Shown here piece after piece: positions 18,628-28,855 of a stretch of DNA of 64,000 nt. A model generated the notes under the pieces. That model was not told the origin of the DNA, searched no databases, and was given only the letters and a program-made list of their open reading frames with translations. The first letter of the stretch is position 1; each line of letters begins with the position of its first letter. The DNA is from Cyanobium sp. CZS48M (lineage in GTDB: Bacteria; Cyanobacteriota; Cyanobacteriia; PCC-6307; Cyanobiaceae), in assembly GCA_030373145.1 (NCBI GenBank), contig JAUCZK010000003.1, forward strand, positions 62,001-126,000, in the 5' to 3' direction. A program made the translations under genes and the position numbers.

Positions 18628-19340
18628 CCCCACCTCCAGCCCAGCTGCGCCTGCGGGATCAGCCGGACAAGCTGGCCCGGCTCGATCCCACCCGGCCCCT
18701 GACGATCGGACGGGAGGGCAACAACCGCCTCTGCATGCCTGAGCAGCTCGGGCTCTCCCCCCACCACGCCGTGGTGCGCCACTCCAGCAGCCACCAGAGC
18801 TGGGTGGTCTGCGACTGGCAGAGCGTCGATGGCACCTTCCTGCGCGGGGAGCGTCTGCAGCAATGCCGGCCCTTGGCCGATGGCGATGAGATCCGGCTCG
18901 GGCTGCGTGGTCCAGTGCTGATCTTCGAGCTCACCGCTGCGGCCCCCGCGGTTCAGCCAGCGGCCCGGGCGGCAGCGGCGCCAGCGGCCCAGCCGGCGGC
19001 GGCAGCGGTCAGCAGCCTCGACATCGCTGGCCAGCAGATCCCCCTGGAGCAGATCCGATCGGCCACGGTGCAGAGCCGGCCCCGCCACCCCCACATCTTC
19101 AGCTGGTGGCTGCTGGTCTGCCTGGGCGGTCTGCTGCTGCTGCCGTTCCCCGTCCTGTTCTGGCCCCTGGAACTGGCGGCCCTGGCCGGCTGGATCCTGC
19201 TGGGCTCCCGCAAGGAGCACACCCTCACGGTGGTGCTGCGGGATGGCCGCGCCCAGCGCCGCAGCTTCGCCAACCGGCTCACGGCCCTCTCCCATCGCAA
19301 CGGGATCCGCAAGGCCATCGGCCAGAGTCTGGAGGCCTGA
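18624..19340 (+). CDS. FHA domain membrane protein
   Basis: 238 aa from the ATG that overlaps the previous stop. FHA domain at ~15-103: LTIGREGNNRL, LSPHHAVVRH and SVDGTFLRGERL correspond to the GR, SxxH and S-x-N/D-G-T loops that bind phosphothreonine (the usual Asn is Asp here). A Pro/Ala-rich linker (~105-135) leads to two adjacent hydrophobic helices (~152-190) and a C-terminal basic tail. It would present its FHA domain at the membrane, beside a Ser/Thr kinase encoded 19 bp downstream. Confidence 0.88.
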   Translation: MTPPPAQLRLRDQPDKLARLDPTRPLTIGREGNNRLCMPEQLGLSPHHAVVRHSSSHQSWVVCDWQSVDGTFLRGERLQQCRPLADGDEIRLGLRGPVLIFELTAAAPAVQPAARAAAAPAAQPAAAAVSSLDIAGQQIPLEQIRSATVQSRPRHPHIFSWWLLVCLGGLLLLPFPVLFWPLELAALAGWILLGSRKEHTLTVVLRDGRAQRRSFANRLTALSHRNGIRKAIGQSLEA

Positions 19341-19359
19341 ACGCCGAAGCCAGCCCTCC

Positions 19360-20694
19360 GTGACCTGGATCCTGCCGGAAGGCGCCAGCCTTGATCTGGA
19401 GGGGATCTCCAGCCCACTGCAGGTGCTGCGCGGGCTCGGTGGCGGCAGCCAGGGCCAGGTGTTTGAGGTGGAGGTGGCCGGCGAGCGCCTGGCCCTGAAG
19501 TGGTATCTGCCGGCCTGCATCGCCCGCGATCCCCACCTGAAGCGGCGCCTGGGCGAGAGCATCCGCGCCACCGCCCCCAGCGAGGCCTTCCTCTGGCCCC
19601 TGGCCCTGGTGACGCCCGGCCCTGGCGCCTTGCCGCTGCTGCGGCTCGGCGAACCGGGCTTCGGCTATCTGATGGAGCTGCGGCCGCCGGGGTTCGTGGG
19701 GGCCCATGAGCACGTAGGCGGCCACCTGGCCATCGGTCTTCTCCAGGTGCTGCGGGCCAGCTTTTCCCTGGCTGAGGCCTTCCATGCCCTGCACCTCAAG
19801 GGCCTCTGTTACAAAGACATCTCCCTGGGCAACCTGTTCCTTGAGCCCTCCAGCGGCCGCATCCTGATCTGCGACAACGACAACGTGGATGTGGATGGGC
19901 GGGATCTGGGCAGCGTGCTCGGCACCCCGGGATTCATGGCCCCGGAGATCCTGATGGGCCGGGCCCGGCCGGGGGCCAACAGCGACCTCTTCTCCCTGGC
20001 GGTGCTGATCTTCCGCCTGCTCACCCGCCACGATCCGCTGCGGGGCCGGAGGGAGCTGGTGATCCGCTGCCTGGATGAGCCCGCCCGGCGCCGTCTCTAC
20101 GGCGAAGACCCCCTGTTCATCTTCGATCCGGTGGATGCGAGCAACCGCCCCGATCCGATCGAGCACGCCGCGGCCCTGATCACTTGGCCGATCTACCCCG
20201 AGCCGATCCAACGGCTGTTTGAGCAGACCTTCTGCGCCGGGATGCAGGAACCCCAGCTTCGGGCGCTCACCGGCCAGTGGATGGCGGCCCTGGCCGCGGC
20301 CCTCGACCAGCGTCAGCTCTGTGGCTCCTGCGGCCAGGAAACCTTCCCCGCTCCCAGCGAACCGGCCCCCCTGTGCTGGAGCTGCGGCTGCCCGCTGCCC
20401 CCCCCCACCAGGCTGCGGCTGCCCCACGGCCTGGTGACGGCGGCGGCCGGCAACGAGCTGCATCCACACCACTTCGATCGCCTCCTGAGCCTGCGCCTGG
20501 ATCAGCCCCTGGCCCGGGTGGAGGCCCATCCCAGCGCTGGCGGCCTGCTGGGGCTGCGCAACCTCAGCGACCAGGCCTGGCGGGCCGAGCTGAACACCGG
20601 CCAGCAGCTGGTGCTGGGGCCGGGACAAGCCTGTAATCTCGCGCCACTGGTGCGGCTGATCACGCCGTCCGGAGCGGTCGAGCTGCCCTGCTGA
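19360..20694 (+). CDS. Ser/Thr protein kinase with C-terminal zinc ribbon (TerY-P-triad type)
   Basis: 444 aa from GTG 19360. Kinase fold: Gly-rich loop LGGGSQGQVFEV (26-36), ALKWY with Lys47, catalytic loop YKDISLGNLF (Asp153, Asn158; Tyr-Lys-Asp in place of His-Arg-Asp), CDNDN (171-175) at the DFG position, and GTPGFMAPEI (APE). After the kinase domain come two CxxC pairs, Cys321/324 and Cys339/342, forming a probable zinc ribbon, then a beta-rich C-terminal domain (LARVEAHPSAGGLLGLRN). Catalytic Lys and Asp are kept, so activity is plausible. The DFG change is unusual. Confidence 0.88.
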   Translation: MTWILPEGASLDLEGISSPLQVLRGLGGGSQGQVFEVEVAGERLALKWYLPACIARDPHLKRRLGESIRATAPSEAFLWPLALVTPGPGALPLLRLGEPGFGYLMELRPPGFVGAHEHVGGHLAIGLLQVLRASFSLAEAFHALHLKGLCYKDISLGNLFLEPSSGRILICDNDNVDVDGRDLGSVLGTPGFMAPEILMGRARPGANSDLFSLAVLIFRLLTRHDPLRGRRELVIRCLDEPARRRLYGEDPLFIFDPVDASNRPDPIEHAAALITWPIYPEPIQRLFEQTFCAGMQEPQLRALTGQWMAALAAALDQRQLCGSCGQETFPAPSEPAPLCWSCGCPLPPPTRLRLPHGLVTAAAGNELHPHHFDRLLSLRLDQPLARVEAHPSAGGLLGLRNLSDQAWRAELNTGQQLVLGPGQACNLAPLVRLITPSGAVELPC

Positions 20695-20716
20695 GCCCCC
20701 CTCGAGCTTGGATCCG

Positions 20717-21499
20717 ATGCCCTTCCCCAACGTCAGGCTCGCCAACCGGCCGCTGCACTTCATCTACATCTGCGATTGCTCCGGCTCGATGGCGGCCCAG
20801 GGCAAGATCCAGGCCCTGAACCAGGCCATTCGTCAGTCGTTGCCGGGTATGGCAGAGGTGGCCCGCCAGAACCCGGAGGCGCGGGTGCTGGTGCGGGCGG
20901 TGAGCTTCGCCGACCGGGCAGCCTGGCACCTGCAGCAGCCCACGGAGGTGCAGCAGCTGCAGTGGCTGGATCTGCAGGCCGGCGGCATCACGGCCATGGG
21001 CGAAGCGCTGGAGCTGGTGGCGGCGGCGCTGCAGTCGCCGCCAATGGAGGAGCGGGCCCTGCCGCCGGTGCTGGTGCTGATCTCCGACGGCCAGCCCACC
21101 GACGACTTCGACGCCGGCCTGGCGGCGCTGATGCGCCAGCCCTGGGCCCAGAAGGCGGTGCGTCTGGCGATCGCCATGGGCCACGACGCCGACACCGAGG
21201 TGCTGCAGCAGTTCATCGGCAGCGATCCGGGCGGCGGACTGCCTGCCGGAGAAATCCCCGGCGCCAGCGGCCGGAAGCCCCTGCACCGCTCCGGCCGCTC
21301 GCCCAGGCGCCCCCTGCAGGCCAGCAATGCCACGTCCCTGGCCCAGTACATCCAGTGGGCCTCCACCGCCGTGGTGGGCGCCGCCTCAATGCCAGCCAGT
21401 CGGATGGCGGGCTCGGGGCCCCAGGCCAACATCCCCCTGCCGGATCTGCCCCCCACCTTGATGGATCTCACCGACGACGTCGGTCCCCTGGTGTGGTGA
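20717..21499 (+). CDS. von Willebrand factor A domain protein (TerY-like)
   Basis: 260 aa from ATG 20717; a TTG at 20708 would add three residues. MIDAS metal site is complete: DCSGSM (Asp20-x-Ser22-x-Ser24), a Thr in GGITAMGEAL, and ISDGQPTDDF. This is the TerY type of soluble vWA domain, used as a metal-dependent protein-binding module. The last ~70 residues (GASGRKPLHRSGRSPRRP onward) are low-complexity and basic. Its stop overlaps the GTG of the PP2C gene by 4 bp, tying the two together. Confidence 0.88.
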   Translation: MPFPNVRLANRPLHFIYICDCSGSMAAQGKIQALNQAIRQSLPGMAEVARQNPEARVLVRAVSFADRAAWHLQQPTEVQQLQWLDLQAGGITAMGEALELVAAALQSPPMEERALPPVLVLISDGQPTDDFDAGLAALMRQPWAQKAVRLAIAMGHDADTEVLQQFIGSDPGGGLPAGEIPGASGRKPLHRSGRSPRRPLQASNATSLAQYIQWASTAVVGAASMPASRMAGSGPQANIPLPDLPPTLMDLTDDVGPLVW

Positions 21500-22779
21500 T
21501 CGGCTGGTGCCCGCCGCTGCAGGCCCGGCGCATCGGGGCGGCCCACCAGCGCCAGGGCCGCCCCTGCCAGGACGCGGTGGCCGTCGCCCAGTGCCGCAGC
21601 CACGACGGCCAGACTGCGCAGGTAATGGCCGTGGCCGATGGCCACGGCGGTGAGCGTTATCCCCTCAGCGACGTGGGCAGCGCCCTGGCCTGTGAGCAGG
21701 CGCTGCTGGCGGTGGAGGAGCACCTGGGCGCCACGGCCCTGGGAGGGCCCCAGGCACCCGACCTCGACGCCTGGACCAACTGGCTGGCCACAGGGCTGCC
21801 CGAACAGATCCACGGCCGCTGGCTGGCCCTGGTGCGGAACCACTGGCAGCAGCAGGCCAGCCCCCCCGAAGCCGAGGTGCTACGGCTCTATGGCACCACC
21901 CTGGGGTTGGTGGTGATGACTCCCAGCTGGTGGGGGTACACCGGTCTGGGCGACTGGGACCTGGTGCGCCTGAACGCTGATGGGCCGGCGGAGCTGCTGA
22001 GCGAGGAGCCGGCCGAGGTGGGCAGCGGCGAAGCCACCGGCAGCCTCTGCCTGGAGCAGGCCGCCCAGCTGTTTCGCAGCGGGCTCCTGCCGATCGAGGC
22101 CCCGGGAGCCCGTTTCGGGCTGATGCTCAGCACCGATGGCATCCGCAAGTCGTGCGCCACCGACACGGATTTCCTGGTGCTCGCCGCCCACCTGATCGCC
22201 ACCCCCACCGCCGGCGCCAGCGAGGCACTGGCGGCCAATCTGGAGCAGATCACCAGCGAGGGCAGCGGCGACGATGTGTCGGTGGCGATGGCCCTGCATG
22301 GCAGCTTCGACCCCACCACAGAGCTGCCGGCTGCTGTTGAGCGCCCCCCCGAGGCCAGGAGCCTGCCGGCCCTGCTGCCGGCGCTGCTGGGGGGCCTGCT
22401 GCTGCTCAGCACCGGCGTCGGTGCCAGCTGGTACTGGCTGCAGCAGCGGGACCTGCTGCTGCAGCAGGCTGAGGCCGTGCGCCGCCAGAGCCGCCAGCTC
22501 TGCGCGGGCCCACCCGGCGCCATCGCCGGCACCCTCAGCAGCAGGCGCAGCCAGTTCATGGGTCTGCTCCAGGGACGCCTGAAGGCCGCGCCTCTGCTGG
22601 CCGCGGCCGAACTCGATCCCCTCGGGGCCCTGATCGCCAGCAGCTTCGATCCCGCCAGCGGTGGGATGGTGCAAGGGCAGGCCCTGAGCGCCCTCGGCCT
22701 CTGCCCGCTACTCCTGGCTGCCTTGCAGCGCCAATGGCGAGCCACTCCCACCCCCATCCCTGATCCCCCCGCCCGATGA
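21496..22779 (+). CDS. PP2C family Ser/Thr phosphatase with membrane anchor
   Basis: 427 aa from GTG 21496. PP2C metal-binding motifs: AVADGHGGERYP (Asp-Gly-His-Gly-Gly), GYTGLGDWDLV, MLSTDGIRKS and GSGDDVSVAMA (Asp pair). After ~285 residues there is one transmembrane helix (LPALLPALLGGLLLLSTGVGASWYW) and ~115 residues probably on the other side, with LCAGPPGAIAGTLSSRRS. It should dephosphorylate the products of the adjacent kinase. Start and stop both overlap neighbours by 4 bp, so it sits in a translationally coupled chain. Confidence 0.9.
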   Translation: MIGWCPPLQARRIGAAHQRQGRPCQDAVAVAQCRSHDGQTAQVMAVADGHGGERYPLSDVGSALACEQALLAVEEHLGATALGGPQAPDLDAWTNWLATGLPEQIHGRWLALVRNHWQQQASPPEAEVLRLYGTTLGLVVMTPSWWGYTGLGDWDLVRLNADGPAELLSEEPAEVGSGEATGSLCLEQAAQLFRSGLLPIEAPGARFGLMLSTDGIRKSCATDTDFLVLAAHLIATPTAGASEALAANLEQITSEGSGDDVSVAMALHGSFDPTTELPAAVERPPEARSLPALLPALLGGLLLLSTGVGASWYWLQQRDLLLQQAEAVRRQSRQLCAGPPGAIAGTLSSRRSQFMGLLQGRLKAAPLLAAAELDPLGALIASSFDPASGGMVQGQALSALGLCPLLLAALQRQWRATPTPIPDPPAR

Positions 22780-23774
22780 ACGACCACCAGCTTGGAGTCG
22801 CCCTCAGGCAGCAGGTGCTCAGCGACCTCCAGCAGGGCCGAGGGACCGAGGGTCGCCGCCTGCAGGCGCTGGCCGGCGATCTCTGCGGCGAAGAGCAGCT
22901 CAAGCTGCTGCCGGCCCTGCGTCATCTGCTGCTCTCGGCCGCCTTCGCCAGTGCGGTCAGCCAGAGTCCGCCCCTGGGCGGTTCGCGGCTGCAGCCCCGG
23001 CTGATGCAGGAACTGGAGGAGGTGTTCAACCCCACCATCTGCCAACGCATGGAGAGCGTGGTGGAAGGCCTGCTCGGCCAGTCGCTCGCCCAGGCCAGGG
23101 ACTCCGTTTCAGAGCCAGCGCCAGCACAGCTGGCGCCCAGACCCGCGCCGGCGCGCGCCACTCCCAGGCCAGCAGTGCCAGCTCGTGCACCTCGACCAGC
23201 GCCAGCCAGCCGAGGCGGGGGCAATAATGCTCTGCTCAGTGGTCTCGCCTTTCTGAGCGGCGGCCTGGCGGTGGCCCTGGTGGGCGCCGTGCTGCTGCTG
23301 CGGCAGTCGCCCCCCAGCAGCGTGGAGATCCCCTCCACCCCCGGGCCCAGGGCGGTGGCGCCAGCCCCCAGCGCGAAACCGCTCGCACCACCCCAGCAGC
23401 CGAACCTGCCGGAACCGGAGCCCATCACCCCGCCGCAGCCGCCAGCCGCCAACACCGACCAGGCGATCGCCGCCGTGGAGGGCCTCTACGCAGCCCTCAG
23501 CGGCAAGTCGTACGGCCAGGCCCGCCGCTTCTTCGGGGGCACGGCGGCCGATCAGTTCGATCCCGCCTTCTTCAACCAGTTTGAGCGGGTGAGCGTGGCC
23601 GATCTGCGCGAAACCGGCCAGGAAGGCTCCATCGTCTCCCTTCAGGGGGTGGTCACCTTCGCCTACCCCGACGGCAGCGTCCAGAGCGAAAGTCGCCGCT
23701 TCAGCGTCGACACCGCCAGCACCCCTGCCCTGATCACCGCCAGCGAGTTCGGGGGGGTGATCAAGGCCCGCTGA
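22776..23774 (+). CDS. Membrane protein with Pro/Ala linker and C-terminal NTF2/ARC6-like domain; last gene of the cluster
   Basis: 332 aa. N-terminal ~95 residues are helical and cytoplasmic ([25 protein letters not shown]); a Pro/Ala/Arg-rich linker (~113-145); one transmembrane helix (LAFLSGGLAVALVGAVLLL); a Pro-rich stretch; then ~105 residues (AIAAVEGLYAALSGKSYGQARRFF...) resembling the small alpha-beta domain often found at the C-terminus of cyanobacterial Ser/Thr kinases. That likeness is by eye. It starts with a 4-bp overlap with the PP2C gene and ends 13 bp from the convergent PSRP-3 gene. Confidence 0.72.
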   Translation: MNDHQLGVALRQQVLSDLQQGRGTEGRRLQALAGDLCGEEQLKLLPALRHLLLSAAFASAVSQSPPLGGSRLQPRLMQELEEVFNPTICQRMESVVEGLLGQSLAQARDSVSEPAPAQLAPRPAPARATPRPAVPARAPRPAPASRGGGNNALLSGLAFLSGGLAVALVGAVLLLRQSPPSSVEIPSTPGPRAVAPAPSAKPLAPPQQPNLPEPEPITPPQPPAANTDQAIAAVEGLYAALSGKSYGQARRFFGGTAADQFDPAFFNQFERVSVADLRETGQEGSIVSLQGVVTFAYPDGSVQSESRRFSVDTASTPALITASEFGGVIKAR

Positions 23775-23787
23775 GCCGGCCGGACGA

Positions 23788-25112
<1,325 letters not shown>

Positions 25113-25141
<29 letters not shown>

Positions 25142-26432
25142 GGGCGGCGGCGCTCAGCACCTCGTGGCCTGTCTCGGTCACCACCACGTCGTCCTCGATG
25201 CGGATGCCGATCCCCTTCCAGCGCTCTTCGATCGCAGGCTGTCCCTCCGGCACCTCCAGTCGGTCGCTCACGTAGAGCCCAGGCTCCACCGTCAGCACCA
25301 TGCCCGGCTCCAGCGGCTGGGGATGCTCCCCGAGGCGGTAAGCGCCCACATCGTGAACATCAAGGCCCAGCCAGTGACCGGTGCGGTGCATGTAGAGGTG
25401 GCGGTAGGCCCCCTGCTCGATCAACTCGTCGACCGTGCCCCGAAGCAGGCCGAGCTGCACCAGGCCCTCCACCAGCACCCGCAGGGCCGCCCCATGCACC
25501 TGCTCAGCATCGGCGCCTGGAGCCACGCTGGCGATGGCCGCCAACTGGGCCTCGAGCACCAGCTCGTAGAGGGCCCGCTGTTCGCCGCTGAAGCGGCCGC
25601 TGATCGGGAAGGTGCGCGTGATATCACCGTTGTAATAATCCGAAACACTGCAGCCGGCATCGATCAGCAGCAGATCCCCATCACGGAGGAGCGCATCGTT
25701 GCGGATGTAATGGAGCACGCAGGCGTTGTCGCCGCCGGCCACGATCGAGCCGTAGGCGGGTCCGCGGGCACCCTGCTCCAGGAAATGCTGCTCGATCACC
25801 GCCTGGATCTGGCGCTCGCTCAGACCCGCACGGGCCACCTCCCGGGCCAGCTCATGGGCTTCGGCGGAAATACGCGCCGCCTCCCGCAGCCGCTCCAGTT
25901 CGGCCGGGCTCTTGCGCAGGCGCATGTCCTGCAGGATCGGGCAGGGGGCCACCAGCCCCAGGGCGGCATGGCCCGTGCGCGGGGCACGATCGAGCTGCTG
26001 GCCCCAGGCCTGCAGCACCAGAGGCTCCACAACAGCGTCGCGGCCCACCCGGAAGGCGATCCCCTCGGCGCCCTGGAGGTAGTCGGCGAGGCGGCTGGCC
26101 AGCTCGGCGCGGGGGTGGGCCAGATCGGCGCCGAACTTCTCCACCGCCCCCTCGCAGCCCCAGCGGAAGCCGTTCCAGACCTCGGCGGAGGGATCCCTGG
26201 GCTCAACGAAGAGCACGAAGGGGTTGTCGCTCTGGTGGGGCAGGAAGAGGGCGACGGCCCCCGGCTCATCGAAGCCGGTGAGATACCAGAAGTCGCTCTG
26301 CTGGCGGAAGGGATACTCCACATCGGCGTGGTGCCGCACCAGTGGGGCCGCGGGAATCACCGCCGCCGCACCGCCCAGGGCCTCCAGGAAACGCACACGA
26401 CGCTGGTGGAACTCGGCCTGGGGGATCACCAT
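25113..26432 (-). CDS. pepP: Xaa-Pro aminopeptidase (aminopeptidase P)
   Basis: 439 aa from ATG 26432 (MVIPQAEFHQRR); the open frame continues upstream only as a shadow of the CNNM gene. N-terminal AMP_N domain (FRQQSDFWYLTGFDEPGAVALF) and C-terminal pita-bread fold with metal ligands LIDAGCSVSDYYNGDITRTF (two Asp), HRTGHWLGLDVHD (His), LTVEPGLYV (Glu) and IGIRIEDDVVV (Glu). It removes N-terminal residues preceding proline in the cytosol. Divergent from the CNNM gene by 84 bp. Confidence 0.95.
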
Positions 26433-26516
26433 GGGGTCTGCGCCTCTAGCGAGAAGATGGCATACCCCATTGAATGAACGTGTTCCCATGCCGCGATCGG
26501 CCGCGACATCAGCCCG

Positions 26517-27530
26517 ATGAATGAGCTTCTGGGTCTGGCTGCCTTGGTGGTGGTGATCCTGATCGGCTCGGCTGCCTGCTCCGGAGTGGAGGCGGCCATG
26601 CTCACGGTCAATCCCCTGCGGGTGCACGAACTGGCCAGCAGGCCGCGGCGGGTGCGGGGGGCCAAGGCGCTGCTGGCGTTGAAGAACCGCATGGGCCGGG
26701 CCCTGGCCGTGCTGGTGATCCTCAACAACGGCTTCAACATCTTCGGCAGCCTGATGCTGGGCAGCTACGCCGGCTGGGTGTTCTCCACGCTCGGCGTCAA
26801 CCGGATCGCCCTGCCGCTCTTCTCCGTGGGGCTCACCGTGCTGGTGATCATGCTCGGCGAGATCCTTCCCAAGGCCCTGGGCAGCCGCCTGTCGCTGCCG
26901 GTGTCGCTGGCCAGCGCCGCGCCGGTGAGCCTGCTGCTGCGGCTGATGCTGCCGCTGGTGTTGCTGCTGGAGCGGATGATGCCGGCGATCACCGCCGAGA
27001 GCGAACTCACCACCGACGAGGAGGAGATCCGCCTGCTGGCGCGGCTGGGCTCGCAGAAAGGCCAGATCGAAGCCGACGAGGCGGCGATGATCGCCAAGGT
27101 GTTTCAGCTCAACGACCTCACAGCACGGGATCTGATGGTGCCCCGGGTGGCGGCTCCCACGGTGTCGGGCCATGCGCCGCTGGAGAGCGTGCGCGATCTG
27201 CTGCTCACCAACACCGCAGGCTGGTGGGTGGTGCTCGGTGAAGAGGTGGATGAGGTGCTGGGGGTGGCCAGCCGCGAGAGCCTGCTGGTGGCCCTGGTGG
27301 AGGGTCGCGGCAGCCACAGCGCCCTCAGCCTCACCGAACCTGTGGAGTTCGTGCCGGAGATGATCCGTGCCGACCGTCTGCTCACCGCCTTCCGCCGCAG
27401 CAGCCATTCGGTGCGGGTGGTGGTGGATGAATTCGGCGGGTTCGTGGGGGTGATCGGTGCCGACGCCGTGCTGGCGGTGCTGGCGGGCTGGTGGCGCCGG
27501 CCCCAGCCCGTCGGGGAGGCCCAGGGATGA
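26517..27530 (+). CDS. CNNM/DUF21 transmembrane protein with CBS pair (CorC/hemolysin-like)
   Basis: 337 aa. DUF21 transmembrane domain (~1-175): ACSGVEAAMLTVNPLRVHELA, KNRMGRALAVLVILNNGFN, and LVIMLGEILPKALGSR. A CBS pair follows (~205-325): ARDLMVPRVAAPTV and VRVVVDEFGGFVGVIGADAVL. The C-terminal CorC_HlyC domain of longer homologs is missing. These proteins are linked with magnesium or other cation transport at the membrane. ATGA overlap with the GTPase gene makes it the first gene of a five-gene run to ald. Confidence 0.88.
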   Translation: MNELLGLAALVVVILIGSAACSGVEAAMLTVNPLRVHELASRPRRVRGAKALLALKNRMGRALAVLVILNNGFNIFGSLMLGSYAGWVFSTLGVNRIALPLFSVGLTVLVIMLGEILPKALGSRLSLPVSLASAAPVSLLLRLMLPLVLLLERMMPAITAESELTTDEEEIRLLARLGSQKGQIEADEAAMIAKVFQLNDLTARDLMVPRVAAPTVSGHAPLESVRDLLLTNTAGWWVVLGEEVDEVLGVASRESLLVALVEGRGSHSALSLTEPVEFVPEMIRADRLLTAFRRSSHSVRVVVDEFGGFVGVIGADAVLAVLAGWWRRPQPVGEAQG

Positions 27531-28855
27531 GCCCAGCGGCCATGGCCCCGCCACCGGTCCTCGATCGTTGTGAGCAGCTGCTGCTGCGCTGGCGCGCCCA
27601 GCTGGCCCTCAGTGCCCGGGAGCGCTCCAGCCTGGGGCCGGAGCTGGCCGCCTTCGATCGTCAGCTGGCTCGGCTGCGGCGCCGGGAGCTCCGTCTGGCT
27701 GTGCTCGGCCGGGTGGGTGTGGGCAAATCCAGCCTGCTCAATGCCCTGCTCGGGGAACCCCGTTTCGCCACCGACCTGGCCCATGGCTCCACCAGGGAGC
27801 AGCAGCGCCAGCCCTGGCCCGGGGCGATGGCCGGGCCGCTGCAGGTGCAGCTGGTGGACACCCCCGGCATCGATGAGGTGGCCGCCGCCGCCCGCCATCG
27901 CCTCGCCGCCCGGGTGGCCCTGGGGGCTGATCTGGTGCTGATGGTGCTCGATGGCGACCTCAGCCGGGTGGAAGCCGAAGCCGTGCAGCAGTTGCTGAGC
28001 TCAGGCAAGCCCCTGCTGCTGGTGGTCAACCGCCTCGACGCCTGGCCGGAAGGGGAGCGGCAGGCCCTGCTGGCCAGCATCCGCCGCCGGCTTCCCGCCG
28101 GCGCCCGGGAGCTGGAGCTGGTGGCCGTTGCCGCCGCGCCCCGGGCCGGAGTGCTGCGGCCCGACGGGCGGGTGCGCAGCGAGCCACAGCCGCCGCAGGT
28201 GGAGCCCCTGCGCCAGCGGCTCAACGGCCTGCTGCAGGCCCATGGGGAACTGCTGCTGGCCCTCAACGCCCTGGCGGCCGGGGATCGCTTCAACCAGCGC
28301 CTTTCGCACTGGCGGCTGCAGCAGCACCGCCGGCAGGCCCAGACCCTGATCGGACGCTTCGCCGCCCTCAAGGCCACCGGTGTGGCCGCCAACCCCCTGA
28401 TCCTGCTGGATCTGGCCGCTGGACTGGCCCTGGACACGGCCCTGGTGCTGCAGCTCTGCGAGCTCTACGGGCTGCAGCTGAGTGGTCCCCAGGCCAGGGC
28501 ACTGCTGGGCCGCCTCTCCGGCCACAGCGCCCTGCTGGGCGGCGCCCAGCTGGCCCTGCAACTGCTGCTGGGGGCCGTGCGCAATGTGCTGTTGCTGGCG
28601 GCGCCGGCCACCGCCGGGTTGTCCCTGGCTCCGGCGGCGCCGGTGGCCCTGGCCCAGGCGGCCCTGGCGATCCAGACCACCCGCCGGACCGGGCGCCTGG
28701 CGGCGGCCGCCCTGCTCAAGGGTGCCCAGCGCGGCCGCGCCCGCCCCGGGGCTCTGCTGCGCCGCCTGGGGCGCCATGACCCCCAGGCCCGCCAATGGCT
28801 GGAGCAGTGGCAGCAGGAGGGCCGAGAGCCTGTGAGCGCCAGCCTGCTGCCGTGA
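27527..28855 (+). CDS. GTP-binding protein (YcjX/DUF697-like GTPase)
   Basis: 442 aa from the ATG overlapping the CNNM stop. G1 GRVGVGKSSLLNAL (~57), G3 LVDTPGID, G4 VVNRLDAWP. The second half has hydrophobic stretches (LILLDLAAGLALDTALVLQL, LLLAAPATAGLSLAPAAPVALA) in the pattern of DUF697, which often follows Era-like GTPase domains in cyanobacterial and plastid proteins. Probably membrane associated. Function unknown. 4-bp overlap with nadD on the 3' side. Confidence 0.85.
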   Translation: MSPAAMAPPPVLDRCEQLLLRWRAQLALSARERSSLGPELAAFDRQLARLRRRELRLAVLGRVGVGKSSLLNALLGEPRFATDLAHGSTREQQRQPWPGAMAGPLQVQLVDTPGIDEVAAAARHRLAARVALGADLVLMVLDGDLSRVEAEAVQQLLSSGKPLLLVVNRLDAWPEGERQALLASIRRRLPAGARELELVAVAAAPRAGVLRPDGRVRSEPQPPQVEPLRQRLNGLLQAHGELLLALNALAAGDRFNQRLSHWRLQQHRRQAQTLIGRFAALKATGVAANPLILLDLAAGLALDTALVLQLCELYGLQLSGPQARALLGRLSGHSALLGGAQLALQLLLGAVRNVLLLAAPATAGLSLAPAAPVALAQAALAIQTTRRTGRLAAAALLKGAQRGRARPGALLRRLGRHDPQARQWLEQWQQEGREPVSASLLP

